From contig NZ_CP094358.1 in the NCBI RefSeq assembly GCF_022807975.1, forward strand, positions 3,224,001-3,288,000: a stretch of DNA of 64,000 nt, written 5' to 3'. Source of the stretch: Abyssalbus ytuae. Lineage in GTDB: Bacteria > Bacteroidota > Bacteroidia > Flavobacteriales > Flavobacteriaceae. A model generated the notes under the pieces. That model worked only from the letters and a program-made list of their open reading frames with translations, ran no database searches and was not told the DNA's origin. Shown here piece after piece: positions 1 through 8,682 of this stretch. Within the stretch, counting starts at the first letter, position 1; each line of letters starts with the position of its first letter. The position numbers and the translations under genes were made by a program.

Positions 1-128
1 TAAATGATGAAGAAATGCAGCTTGCAGCTAAATCCCTGGAGCGTTTTGAAGTTAATTTTCAGGTGTACAGAGAAGCTGCAGCAGGAGCTAATGGTGGCAA
101 AACCGGTGGTGGTTGTGGTTGTAACTAA
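1..128 (+). CDS. DUF4266 family small protein (C-terminal part only)
   Basis: Only the last 41 codons lie in the window; the reading frame is open to the left edge, so the gene is 5'-truncated. The visible peptide has the sequence EMQLAAKSLERFEVNF, then VYREAAAGANGG, and ends in a glycine-rich tail with CGCN. This matches my memory of DUF4266 proteins, small periplasmic or lipid-anchored peptides that end in GGGCGCN and are encoded just before DUF3570 genes in Bacteroidota. The next gene starts 15 bases downstream and is a DUF3570 protein, which supports the call. The two cysteines near the end could be a metal or redox site, but that is inference. Function unknown. Confidence 0.75.
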   Translation, partial: NDEEMQLAAKSLERFEVNFQVYREAAAGANGGKTGGGCGCN

Positions 129-143
129 CAAAATATTTCAACA

Positions 144-1415
144 GTGAAAAAGTATTTAGTAATATTTATATGTGCATTTTACACTATCGGAAATGCACAA
201 GACACTACTCAAACTTACAAGAAGAGAGTATTAGAGTCTGCCGAAGTGGATATTTTGTTTAGTTATTATAAACAAGACGGAGATCATGCCGCAGTAACGG
301 GAGGTGAAGGAACAGAAGAGTTAACCGATATAACTCCCACTATTGTTGTGAGCCTGCCTTTAAATGATGATGATGTACTTACTGTGGATGCCGGGATTTC
401 TGCATATACATCTGCTTCATCAAGTAATATTAATCCGTTTGACACGCAAAACCCCAGCCCCTGGATATCGTCTTCGGGTGCTTCCAGCAGTGATGCTTTG
501 GTTCATTTTAATCCTTCCTATTCTCATAGTTCAGACAACCGGAACAATATATGGACCGCTAATTTGAATGTTTCGGCAGAATATGATTATTTTTCTATTG
601 GCTTCGGTGGGGGCTATACACATTTATTCAATGAGAAAAATTCTGAGTTTGGCATTAAAGCACAGGCTTATATTGATAAATGGAATCCCCAGTACCCAGT
701 AGAATTCAGGAGTTGGTTTAACAGGCCTGATATAGTAGGCGATGGTACGTATACCCCGTCTTTTGCCGAGTTTGATAACTTAAATAGAAATTCTTATTCC
801 TTGTCTTTTAGTTTTTCACAGATTTTGACTAAAAAAATGCAGGGATCATTATTTTTCGATCTGGTTATGCAGGACGGATTACTTTCTACCCCTCATCAAA
901 GAGTGTATTTTGCCGATGTAAATGATTTTTTTGTGGGTGATTTTCAATTAGGGGATGATGTGGAACAATTACCCGACAGCAGGTTTAAAGTACCTATAGG
1001 AGGTAGATTGAATTACTACCTGAATGACATATTTACCATCCGCACCTATTATCGTTATTATTTTGATGACTGGGGTATTAATTCCCATACCGCAAATATT
1101 GAAGTGCCTATTAAATTAGGCGATAAATTTACAGTATATCCCATGTATCGCTTTTATAATCAAACTGCGGCAGATTATTTTGCACCCAAGGAACAACATT
1201 TGTCGACAGAAGAATTTTATACTTCCGATTATGATTTGTCTGATTTTGACAGTCACCAATATGGCCTGGGAATATCTTACAAAGATATATTTACAAGTAC
1301 CAGAATATGGAAGTTTGGGTTAAAATCTGTTGATTTAAGATTTAATCAATATTCCCGAAGCGATGGACTTGATGCTTTTATTGTTGGTTTCGGTATTAAA
1401 TTTGTGCAACAATAG
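144..1415 (+). CDS. DUF3570 outer-membrane beta-barrel protein
   Basis: 423 aa. The N-terminus (MKKYLVIFICAFYTIGNAQ) is a signal peptide, followed by a series of alternating aromatic/polar strands that end in GFGIKFVQQ, as expected for an outer-membrane barrel with an aromatic-rich last strand. The start codon is GTG; it is preferred because it gives a complete signal peptide directly after the DUF4266 stop. Conserved-looking sections are YKKRVLESAEVDILFSYY and the late TYYRYYFDDWGI segment, which fit the DUF3570 family. That family usually travels with DUF4266 and, in other genomes, an ApbE-type flavin transferase and a thioredoxin-like protein (from memory; not visible here). A role in envelope redox or flavoprotein export is only inferred. 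Confidence 0.8.
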   Translation: MKKYLVIFICAFYTIGNAQDTTQTYKKRVLESAEVDILFSYYKQDGDHAAVTGGEGTEELTDITPTIVVSLPLNDDDVLTVDAGISAYTSASSSNINPFDTQNPSPWISSSGASSSDALVHFNPSYSHSSDNRNNIWTANLNVSAEYDYFSIGFGGGYTHLFNEKNSEFGIKAQAYIDKWNPQYPVEFRSWFNRPDIVGDGTYTPSFAEFDNLNRNSYSLSFSFSQILTKKMQGSLFFDLVMQDGLLSTPHQRVYFADVNDFFVGDFQLGDDVEQLPDSRFKVPIGGRLNYYLNDIFTIRTYYRYYFDDWGINSHTANIEVPIKLGDKFTVYPMYRFYNQTAADYFAPKEQHLSTEEFYTSDYDLSDFDSHQYGLGISYKDIFTSTRIWKFGLKSVDLRFNQYSRSDGLDAFIVGFGIKFVQQ

Positions 1416-1426
1416 AAAAAAATCTG

Positions 1427-2149
1427 ATGTATTTGCTGAGGCCTGTTTTTATATTGTTATCAGGCGCCTTTCTTTTTAACTTTGGTATATCTTTTTTAAG
1501 ATTTCAGGATGAGGACATATTGAGTTATACTGTTGACTTGTCAAAGCAGAATTTAAAATTCTTCTGGAAGGATGGAGATGGAGACATTTATAAAAGTTTT
1601 GATAAACTTAAAAAAGACATTGAAACTAATGGCAAAACCCTTGTCTTTGCCATGAACGGAGGAATGTATACCAAACATAACAATCCGCAGGGCTTGTATA
1701 TTGAAAACGGAAAAATACTCTCACCCCTGGATACCATCCAAAAAGGATATGGTAATTTTTATTTGCAGCCTAACGGGGTGTTTTACATATTAAAAAACAG
1801 TCAGGCATTTGTTCGCAGCACTACCGATTTTAAATTATCTGAGAATATTAACTACGCCACCCAATCCGGTCCGATGTTGCTTATTGGCGGAAAGATACAC
1901 CCTGTATTTAAAAAAGGTTCCGATAATTTAAATATAAGAAATGGAGTAGGTATCCTTCCTGACGGAAGAATTCTTTTTGCAATGTCTGAAAAGGAAATAA
2001 ATTTATACGATTTCGCTTCATATTTTAAAAGAAAAGGTTGTGAAAATGCCCTTTACCTGGATGGTTTTGTTTCCAAAACTTATTTACCTGAGAAAAATTG
2101 GAAACAATTAGGAGGTCATTTTGGAGTAATTATAGCCGAAATAAAGTAA
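1427..2149 (+). CDS. Phosphodiester glycosidase (NAGPA-domain) family protein
   Basis: 240 aa. A hydrophobic N-terminus (about residues 5-23) is a signal peptide or anchor. The body has the landmarks of the NAGPA/phosphodiester glycosidase domain: FAMNGGMY around residues 75-81, a GVGILPDGRILFAMS strand around 173-187 and ALYLDGFVSKTYLP around 213-226. The human relative removes GlcNAc from a GlcNAc-phosphodiester; bacterial members act on exported glycans or phosphodiester-linked sugars, substrate unknown. It begins 11 bases after the DUF3570 gene and is followed closely by a LytTR regulator, so all are probably one operon. No truncation is visible. The family call is strong, the substrate is not known. 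Confidence 0.85.
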   Translation: MYLLRPVFILLSGAFLFNFGISFLRFQDEDILSYTVDLSKQNLKFFWKDGDGDIYKSFDKLKKDIETNGKTLVFAMNGGMYTKHNNPQGLYIENGKILSPLDTIQKGYGNFYLQPNGVFYILKNSQAFVRSTTDFKLSENINYATQSGPMLLIGGKIHPVFKKGSDNLNIRNGVGILPDGRILFAMSEKEINLYDFASYFKRKGCENALYLDGFVSKTYLPEKNWKQLGGHFGVIIAEIK

Positions 2150-2191
2150 TTGGATTTCCGGAAAATAACTCTTTTATTTATCTTCAGGGCT

Positions 2192-3067
2192 GTGAAAAAA
2201 GTATCAGAATTTTTATCGCAACCCTATCCTTTCTATTACGAAGGGAAAGATTTATGGAGAATTATTGGCGTCATCTTTTTAATGGCTTTAGGCTTCAATT
2301 ATTTTTTTGAGCCTTTTAACGTGTATGTGCCTGAACATAAAATACATTATTTTTGGATCAGTGTCATTCACTCTATGACTCCTGTGTTTGTATTTTTATC
2401 AGCAGGGCTTTTTTTTAAGTTGAATAAGAAAATCCCTGACCAATGGACCATAGAATATGAGTTTAAAACTTTTGCTGTCGTTCTTTTCATCACTGGTATT
2501 GTACAATTTTTAATCAGGGATATCATTTACGATAATCCTGAAAATTGGTCATGGAAGTATTTATTTGAAGAAGTAAGGAATACGTTTATGGTAGGTTTTT
2601 TGTTTGTGCTTATTATCATTCCTTTAAACCTGAATTATCAATATTCCAAAAATCTTAAAAAAGCACATAAACTGTCTTTTCATTTAAATCTAAAAGATAG
2701 TAAAAGCCAAAACCCGGTCATATCCATAGAAACAAAGCTTAAAGGAGATGATTTTTCCTTAAATCCCAAGACTTTTCTCTTTGCTAAATCCGATGGTAAC
2801 TATATAGAGATTTATTTAAAAAATGAAACTTCAGAAATTGAGAAATTAGTAAAGCGTATTACGATTAAAGAGTTAGCCTCCCAACTTCATTTATTCCCTT
2901 TTATAATGAAAACACACAGGTCGTATATGGTAAACCTGAATGAGGTAGAAAACGTTACAGGTAATGCACAAGGCTATAAATTAACAATTAAAAATTATAA
3001 AGATACTGTACCAGTATCCCGTAACCTGATCGGGCAATTTGAAAGGAAGATACAACAATTACTGTAG
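2192..3067 (+). CDS. Membrane-anchored LytTR family DNA-binding regulator
   Basis: 291 aa from the chosen GTG. The reading frame is open back to a TTG at 2150, right after the preceding stop, but the family's usual N-terminus resembles MKKVSEFLSQPYPFYYEGK, so GTG 2192 is preferred. Four membrane segments fill about residues 25-165. The C-terminal third is a LytTR DNA-binding domain: FLFAKSDGNYIEIYL, then FIMKTHRSYMVNLNEV, then YKDTVPVSRNLIGQF. There is no receiver domain and no kinase, so this is a one-component membrane regulator of the kind common in Bacteroidota. It probably responds to an envelope signal and may control its own operon; the signal is unknown. Confidence 0.85.
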   Translation: MKKVSEFLSQPYPFYYEGKDLWRIIGVIFLMALGFNYFFEPFNVYVPEHKIHYFWISVIHSMTPVFVFLSAGLFFKLNKKIPDQWTIEYEFKTFAVVLFITGIVQFLIRDIIYDNPENWSWKYLFEEVRNTFMVGFLFVLIIIPLNLNYQYSKNLKKAHKLSFHLNLKDSKSQNPVISIETKLKGDDFSLNPKTFLFAKSDGNYIEIYLKNETSEIEKLVKRITIKELASQLHLFPFIMKTHRSYMVNLNEVENVTGNAQGYKLTIKNYKDTVPVSRNLIGQFERKIQQLL

Positions 3068-3163
3068 GTTTGCCATTCATCACAAAACTTTGATATTCGT
3101 AACAGGGCTGTTTTTTATAGTTCTTTTTGCTTCTAATTTTACACCCAAATTAAAATTATTGTT

Positions 3164-4306
3164 ATGCGTAGATACGATTTAGATTGGCTAAGGGTGATAG
3201 TTTTTGCTTTGCTAATTTTTTATCATGTGGGAATGTTCTTTGTGCCTTGGGGCTGGCATATAAAAAATAATAATATCTATAAATTGCTCACCTATCCTAT
3301 GTTGTTTTTAAATCAATGGAGGTTGCCAATTCTTTTTGTTATTTCAGGAATGGGAACTTTTTATGCATTGTCAAAACGAAGCGGGAAGCAATTTGCTGTA
3401 GAGAGGTTAAAACGGTTGTTTATTCCGCTTGCCTTCGGAATGGCTGTGATAGTACCTCCTCAAGTATATGTAGAGCGTATAGTAAACAGGGATTTTAATG
3501 GGGGGTATTTTTCTTTCTGGCCCTCCATGATGTTTAACGGTGTTTATCCTGAAGGAAATTTAAGCTGGCATCACCTGTGGTTTTTACCATATCTTTTACT
3601 GTTTTCACTGGTGTTAATTCCTCTTTTTCTTTATTTAAGAAGACATCCTGGTAATACTTTTTTAAAGTGGGTGGAGAAAAAAATAGCTAATCCTTTCGGC
3701 TTTTATCTTTTTATAATTCCATTGTATCTGATAGAATCTTTTGTTGAACCGTTTTTTCCGGTAACACATGCATTAATAGACGATTGGTTCTCTATAGCTA
3801 ACTATATTACCTTGTTCTTTTACGGATTTTTGTTAATATCGGTTAAAGATATTTTTTGGAAGGCTGTTGAGAAAAACAGAAAATTATACCTCATTGCCGG
3901 CCTGGTAAGTTTTCCTGTTCTTTTAAGCAGATACTTGTTTATTGAAGATTCCACCCTCGTTCATTTTACCGAAGCATTGGTAAAAGTATTTAATTTTTGG
4001 TCATGGATATTAGCACTCTTTGGTTACGCATCAAAATATTTGAATAAGAACAGTTTATTACTGTCTTATTGTAATGAAGCGGTTTATCCTTTTTATATAT
4101 TACATCAAACAATCACAATTATCATTGGCTACTATGTGATGAATTTAGAATGGAATTTGTTTATTAAGTTTAGTGTTATGACTATTGGCACATTTGGTAT
4201 AGCGTGGTTTATATATGAATTTTTTATTAGAAGATGGTTATGTATAAGACCGCTCTTTGGTATGAAAGTACAGCAAAAGCCTGAAGGTATAAATTACAAC
4301 CGTTAG
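3164..4306 (+). CDS. Acyltransferase-3 family integral membrane protein
   Basis: 380 aa with roughly ten hydrophobic segments. The start, RYDLDWLRVIVFALLIFYH, is the classic acyltransferase-3 (PF01757) first helix with the conserved histidine, and WHHLWFLPYLLLFSLV carries the second histidine/tryptophan landmark. These proteins move acyl groups (acetyl, succinyl and others) across the cytoplasmic membrane onto extracytoplasmic sugars, lipids or glucans; the acceptor cannot be read from sequence. The C-terminal FYILHQTITIIIGYYVM helix is also typical of the family. It lies 96 bases after the LytTR gene in the same direction, so co-transcription is possible. Confidence 0.85.
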   Translation: MRRYDLDWLRVIVFALLIFYHVGMFFVPWGWHIKNNNIYKLLTYPMLFLNQWRLPILFVISGMGTFYALSKRSGKQFAVERLKRLFIPLAFGMAVIVPPQVYVERIVNRDFNGGYFSFWPSMMFNGVYPEGNLSWHHLWFLPYLLLFSLVLIPLFLYLRRHPGNTFLKWVEKKIANPFGFYLFIIPLYLIESFVEPFFPVTHALIDDWFSIANYITLFFYGFLLISVKDIFWKAVEKNRKLYLIAGLVSFPVLLSRYLFIEDSTLVHFTEALVKVFNFWSWILALFGYASKYLNKNSLLLSYCNEAVYPFYILHQTITIIIGYYVMNLEWNLFIKFSVMTIGTFGIAWFIYEFFIRRWLCIRPLFGMKVQQKPEGINYNR

Positions 4307-4512
4307 CAGGGAAAACATTTTGTTAATTTTATTTTTTATAGGTTTTATAAAGTTGTTAACTTTTAATGTTGACAAAAATAATAAATAATTGATTTTCAAT
4401 ATTTTAAAAAATAAAGTTGAAAATTTTTAATAAACCAAAGCTTTTAATGTTTCCGGATTTTGAGTATTTTTAACTATTCTTTTCCACTAACATTTTATGA
4501 AACTGACAAGCC
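4307..4512. promoter_or_regulatory. Intergenic region upstream of the class II RNR gene
   Basis: 206 AT-rich bases with two inverted repeats: TTGTTAAC / GTTGACAA (about 4353-4375, one mismatch, 7-base spacer) and ATTGATTTTCAAT (about 4388-4400). No B12-box (GCCACTG-like) or cobalamin riboswitch fold is visible, which is notable ahead of a B12-dependent enzyme. The repeats are candidate operators only. Confidence 0.3.
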
Positions 4513-7068
4513 ATGCAAAAGCAGGAAACATTAAACAAAACCCCAAAAATTTATTCTCAGGAAGAGGCCTATAAAGCTTCTTTAAAATATTTTAATAACG
4601 ACGATCTGGCAGCCAGGGTTTGGGTAAATAAATATGCCTTAAAAGATTCAACAGGTAATATTTATGAACTCACACCTGATGATATGCATAAGCGAATTGC
4701 CAAAGAGATTGCACGTATCGAAAAAAAATATCCCAATCCCTTAAGTGAAAATAAGATATACCAGCTAATAAAGAAGTTTAAATATATAGTACCGCAGGGG
4801 GGACCTATGGCGGGGATAGGAAATCCTTATCAAATAGCATCCTTATCAAATTGTTTTGTAATTGGCAATGAAGGCGATTCCGATTCATATGGCGGAATTA
4901 TGAAAATAGACCAGGAACAGGTGCAGTTAATGAAAAGACGGGGAGGCGTTGGTCATGATTTATCACATATACGTCCAAAAGGATCAGCAGTTAAAAATTC
5001 GGCCTTAACATCAACAGGATTAGTGCCTTTTATGGAGCGTTATTCCAATTCTACCCGTGAAGTTGCCCAGGATGGGCGCAGAGGGGCACTCATGCTTTCT
5101 GTATCTATTAACCATCCTGATGCAGAAGATTTTATAGATGCTAAAATGGAACAGGGAAAAATAACAGGAGCCAATGTTTCCGTAAAGATTGATGATGAAT
5201 TTATGAAAGCAGTAGAAAAAAATGAAAAATACATACAAAAATTTCCTGTAAACAGTAATACCCCCAAAGCAACAAATGAAATAGAAGCACAAAATCTCTG
5301 GAAGAAAATTGTGCACAATGCATGGCAGTCGGCAGAGCCCGGTATCTTGTTTTGGGATACTATTATAAGAGAATCTGTTCCTGATTGCTATGCTGATTTG
5401 GGATATAAAACCATATCAACCAATCCCTGTGGAGAAATTCCTCTATGTCCTTATGATTCCTGTAGGCTATTAGCTATAAACCTGTTTTCTTATGTGGAAA
5501 ATCCTTTTACGGATAAAGCCATGTTTAACTTTAACCTTTTTAAGGAACACGTAGCTTATGCACAACGTATAATGGATGATATAATTGACCTGGAACTTGA
5601 AAAGATAGACAGTATTTTGGCTAAAATTGACAGTGATCCGGAAGAAGATGAGGTGAAAAGGGTGGAGAAAAACCTGTGGTTAAACATTCGAAAAAAAGCA
5701 CACGAAGGAAGAAGAACAGGTATAGGTATAACCGCAGAAGGGGACATGCTGGCTTCATTAAGCATGCGTTATGGCAGCAAAAAAGCCAATGAATTTTCGG
5801 TAAAAGTTCATAAAACAATTGCTTTGGAGGCCTATCGGGCATCAGTTAATGCAGCGAAAGAAAGAGGTTCATTTTTAATGTATGATTCAGAAAGGGAAAA
5901 AAATAATCCTTTTATCCTTAGGTTACGGGAAGCTGATGAAAAGCTTTATTACGAAATGCTTGAACACGGAAGAAGAAATATAGCCTTACTCACAATAGCT
6001 CCTACAGGAACCACAAGTTTAATGACACAAACCACTTCGGGTATAGAACCGGTGTTTTTACCAGTATATAAAAGACGCAGGAAAGTAAATCCTAATGATA
6101 AAGATGTACGGGTTGATTTTGTAGATGAAGTAGGTGATTCCTGGGAAGAATATCTTGTATTTCACCATGGTTTTAAACAATGGATGGACGTAAAAGGATA
6201 TTCTGTCTCTAAAAGTTATACTGATGAAGAAATAGAAAAATTAATAAAAAGTTCTCCATACTACAAAGCAACTTCAAATGACGTTGACTGGATAAGCAAA
6301 GTGCAACTCCAGGGAGAGGTACAAAAATGGGTAGATCATTCAATAAGTGTTACTATTAATTTGCCTAACGATGTGTCTGAAGAACTCGTAGGTAATTTAT
6401 ACATGGAAGCCTGGAAGAGTGGTTGTAAGGGAGTTACTGTTTACCGTGACGGCTCACGTTCCGGTGTGTTGGTTTCCCATAAAAAAGAGGACAAAAAAAA
6501 TAAGGAAATGCTAACATCATTTCCCGTAAAACGCCCTCAGGTACTCGAAGCCGATGTGGTGCGTTTTCAGAATAATAGGGAAAAATGGATAGCCTTTATC
6601 GGGTTGATAGACAATAAGCCATATGAAATATTTACCGGCTTGTCTGATGATGAAGACGGCATTTTAATACCAAGGTGGGTAAACGAAGGGTTGATAATAA
6701 AAAATAAAGAAGAAGATGGTACTTCCAGATATGACTTTCAATTTAAAAATAAAAGGGGCTATAAAACAACCATAGAAGGATTGTCTCACAAATTTAATCC
6801 CGAATTCTGGAATTATGCCAAATTAATATCGAGTACCTTAAGACATGGTATGCCTATAGAAAAAGTAGTTGATTTGATAAACAGCCTTCAATTGGATAAC
6901 GAATCTATAAACACCTGGAAAAATGGTGTAGCGAGGGCTTTAAAACGATATGTGGCTGACGGAACCGTTGCAAAAGGACAAAAGTGTGAAAATTGTAATT
7001 CTACAAATTTAATATATCAGGAAGGGTGCCTGACCTGTAAAGATTGTGGTTCCTCCAAATGTGGATAG
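4513..7068 (+). CDS. nrdJ: Adenosylcobalamin-dependent (class II) ribonucleoside-diphosphate reductase
   Basis: 851 aa. It reduces ribonucleotides to deoxyribonucleotides using adenosylcobalamin to generate the thiyl radical, without oxygen or an NrdB subunit. Diagnostic features: LSNCFVIGN with Cys114, GGVGHDLSHIRPKGS, and NPCGEIPLCPYDSCRL with Cys306 as the expected radical cysteine. The later segment LTIAPTGTTSLMTQTTSGIEP is the barrel motif seen throughout the family. The C-terminus has a zinc-ribbon-like CENC...CLTCKDCGSSKCG tail, which supplies the redox-active cysteines that re-reduce the active site. Length fits the long NrdJ form. It is monocistronic and convergent with the SLC13 gene, 11 bases away. 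Confidence 0.95.
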   Translation: MQKQETLNKTPKIYSQEEAYKASLKYFNNDDLAARVWVNKYALKDSTGNIYELTPDDMHKRIAKEIARIEKKYPNPLSENKIYQLIKKFKYIVPQGGPMAGIGNPYQIASLSNCFVIGNEGDSDSYGGIMKIDQEQVQLMKRRGGVGHDLSHIRPKGSAVKNSALTSTGLVPFMERYSNSTREVAQDGRRGALMLSVSINHPDAEDFIDAKMEQGKITGANVSVKIDDEFMKAVEKNEKYIQKFPVNSNTPKATNEIEAQNLWKKIVHNAWQSAEPGILFWDTIIRESVPDCYADLGYKTISTNPCGEIPLCPYDSCRLLAINLFSYVENPFTDKAMFNFNLFKEHVAYAQRIMDDIIDLELEKIDSILAKIDSDPEEDEVKRVEKNLWLNIRKKAHEGRRTGIGITAEGDMLASLSMRYGSKKANEFSVKVHKTIALEAYRASVNAAKERGSFLMYDSEREKNNPFILRLREADEKLYYEMLEHGRRNIALLTIAPTGTTSLMTQTTSGIEPVFLPVYKRRRKVNPNDKDVRVDFVDEVGDSWEEYLVFHHGFKQWMDVKGYSVSKSYTDEEIEKLIKSSPYYKATSNDVDWISKVQLQGEVQKWVDHSISVTINLPNDVSEELVGNLYMEAWKSGCKGVTVYRDGSRSGVLVSHKKEDKKNKEMLTSFPVKRPQVLEADVVRFQNNREKWIAFIGLIDNKPYEIFTGLSDDEDGILIPRWVNEGLIIKNKEEDGTSRYDFQFKNKRGYKTTIEGLSHKFNPEFWNYAKLISSTLRHGMPIEKVVDLINSLQLDNESINTWKNGVARALKRYVADGTVAKGQKCENCNSTNLIYQEGCLTCKDCGSSKCG

Positions 7069-7079
7069 AGTGCACTTTA

Positions 7080-8555
7080 TTATTTTTTTAATTCCATGGG
7101 AAAAGAAGAAGGATCAAAATCCCAAAATAAAGGAAGTAGAAAATAAGTAAATAACACCACAATCAGAATAGAAATTAAATTCATCCAAACCCCTGCCTTT
7201 ACCATATCAGGTATTTTTAAATAGCCTGATCCAAATACAATGGCATTGGGAGGGGTAGCTACCGGCAGCATAAAAGCACAGGAGGCAGATAAGGTTATGC
7301 CCACCATTAAAATAAACGGATGTACATTGAGGGTTGCAGAAACAGGAATCATTACCGGCAATAACATGGCAGTGGTAGCCAGATTAGAGGTTATTTCTGT
7401 TAAAAAGTTTACTCCTGCTACGAGTATAATTAAAAGGATTATAAGAGAAACCCCTTCAATAAAAGTTATTTGGTTTCCTATCCAGTCAGCCAGTCCTGTG
7501 TTTTTAAAACCGTTGGCCAGTGCTATACCCCCTCCAAAAAGCAGTAAAATACCCCAGGGAAGTTTTACTGCCGATTTCCAGTCCATAATGTTCCTTTCTT
7601 TAGTTTTGCTGCCCGTAGGAATCAAGAATAAAGAAAAAGAAAATATCAATGCTATAATAGTATCATCTATGCCCGGAATTATTTTTTTCCATATAAAGGA
7701 GCGGGTAATCCATAGAAAAGCAGTGATTGCAAAAACAATAAGTACTGTTTTTTCTTCATATGTTATTTTTCCCAACTCTTTTAGTAACTTTTTTATTTCT
7801 TTTTTCCCGCCCGGAAATGTTTTCTGTTTAAATGAAAAAGCAAATCTTGTTATATAAAACCAGCAGGTAAGCAGTAAGATAACACTAAGGGGTAAACCTA
7901 CCATCATCCATTGGGAAAAAGAAATATCAATTCCGTATGATTCTTCTAATACCCCTGCCAAAATAATATTGGGAGGTGTGCCTATTAAAGTAGAAATACC
8001 ACCTATAGAAGCACTGTACGCTATGGAAAGCATTAATGCCTTGCCAAAAAGCAAGTTTTCATCCTGTTCGGTTATAGGGTTATCCCTAAGCTGAGATACT
8101 ATAGCTAAACCTATGGGAAGTATCATTACTGCTGTGGCAGTATTGGAAATCCACATGGAAAGAAAAGCTGTCGCTACCATAAAGCCAAGAATAATTCTAT
8201 TCATACTGGTTCCGATAATAGTAATAATAGAAAGGGCAATGCGTTTATGTAAATTCCATTTTTCTATGGCTATGGCTAAAATAAACCCGCCAACGTATAA
8301 AAAGACATATTTGTGTCCATAGGCAGCCGTGGTTTCATCAAGAGACATTGCACCAGACAACGGAAAAAGTATAATAGGAAGCATCGCAGTTATGGCGATG
8401 GGAATTACTTCAAAAATCCACCAAACAGCCACCCAAAGTGTAGTGGCCAGTACAGCAACTCCTTCTTTGTTCAGGTTTTCAGGCTTAAAAAATAACAATG
8501 TAGAGGCAAATAAAATCGGGCCTAAAATAAGACCGGTTCTTTTTAAGTTATTCAT
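7080..8555 (-). CDS. SLC13/DASS family sodium:anion (di- or tricarboxylate) symporter
   Basis: 491 aa with about eleven or twelve membrane segments. It shows the two-fold DASS signature: SNTATAVMILPIG in the first repeat with SIGGISTLIGTPPN behind it, and SNLATTAMLLPVM in the second repeat with CAFMLPVATPPNAIVF at the end. These loops bind Na+ and the carboxylate. Family members import succinate, malate, citrate or sulfate with sodium; the exact substrate cannot be read here. The gene stands alone, convergent with nrdJ and divergent from prfA. Second-repeat SNL instead of SNT is a common variation, not damage. Confidence 0.9.
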   Translation of the reverse strand: MNNLKRTGLILGPILFASTLLFFKPENLNKEGVAVLATTLWVAVWWIFEVIPIAITAMLPIILFPLSGAMSLDETTAAYGHKYVFLYVGGFILAIAIEKWNLHKRIALSIITIIGTSMNRIILGFMVATAFLSMWISNTATAVMILPIGLAIVSQLRDNPITEQDENLLFGKALMLSIAYSASIGGISTLIGTPPNIILAGVLEESYGIDISFSQWMMVGLPLSVILLLTCWFYITRFAFSFKQKTFPGGKKEIKKLLKELGKITYEEKTVLIVFAITAFLWITRSFIWKKIIPGIDDTIIALIFSFSLFLIPTGSKTKERNIMDWKSAVKLPWGILLLFGGGIALANGFKNTGLADWIGNQITFIEGVSLIILLIILVAGVNFLTEITSNLATTAMLLPVMIPVSATLNVHPFILMVGITLSASCAFMLPVATPPNAIVFGSGYLKIPDMVKAGVWMNLISILIVVLFTYFLLPLFWDFDPSSFPMELKK

Positions 8556-8652
8556 GGTTTAAAAATAACTAAAATATGATTTCAAAAATTTTCTTTAAGT
8601 AAATATATTCCTGGCAGGCATATGGATATTTTAAATACTTCAATTATTATCG

Positions 8653-8660
8653 TAAATTTG
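8653..8660 (+). promoter_or_regulatory. Candidate -7 box of prfA (TAAATTTG)
   Basis: Exact match to the Bacteroidota housekeeping -7 consensus TAnnTTTG, 22 bases before the prfA start codon. No clear -33 TTTG is seen at the right distance, so support rests on the box and its position. Confidence 0.4.
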
Positions 8661-8682
8661 CCCACTGAATTAGAAAAAATAT

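Noticed and set aside
4307-4512. Cobalamin riboswitch ahead of the class II RNR gene
   Set aside because: No B12-box-like sequence and far too AT-rich for the multi-helix fold.
7240-7857. 205-aa open frame on the + strand
   Set aside because: Antisense to the SLC13 transporter gene, which has full family motifs; the + frame has none.
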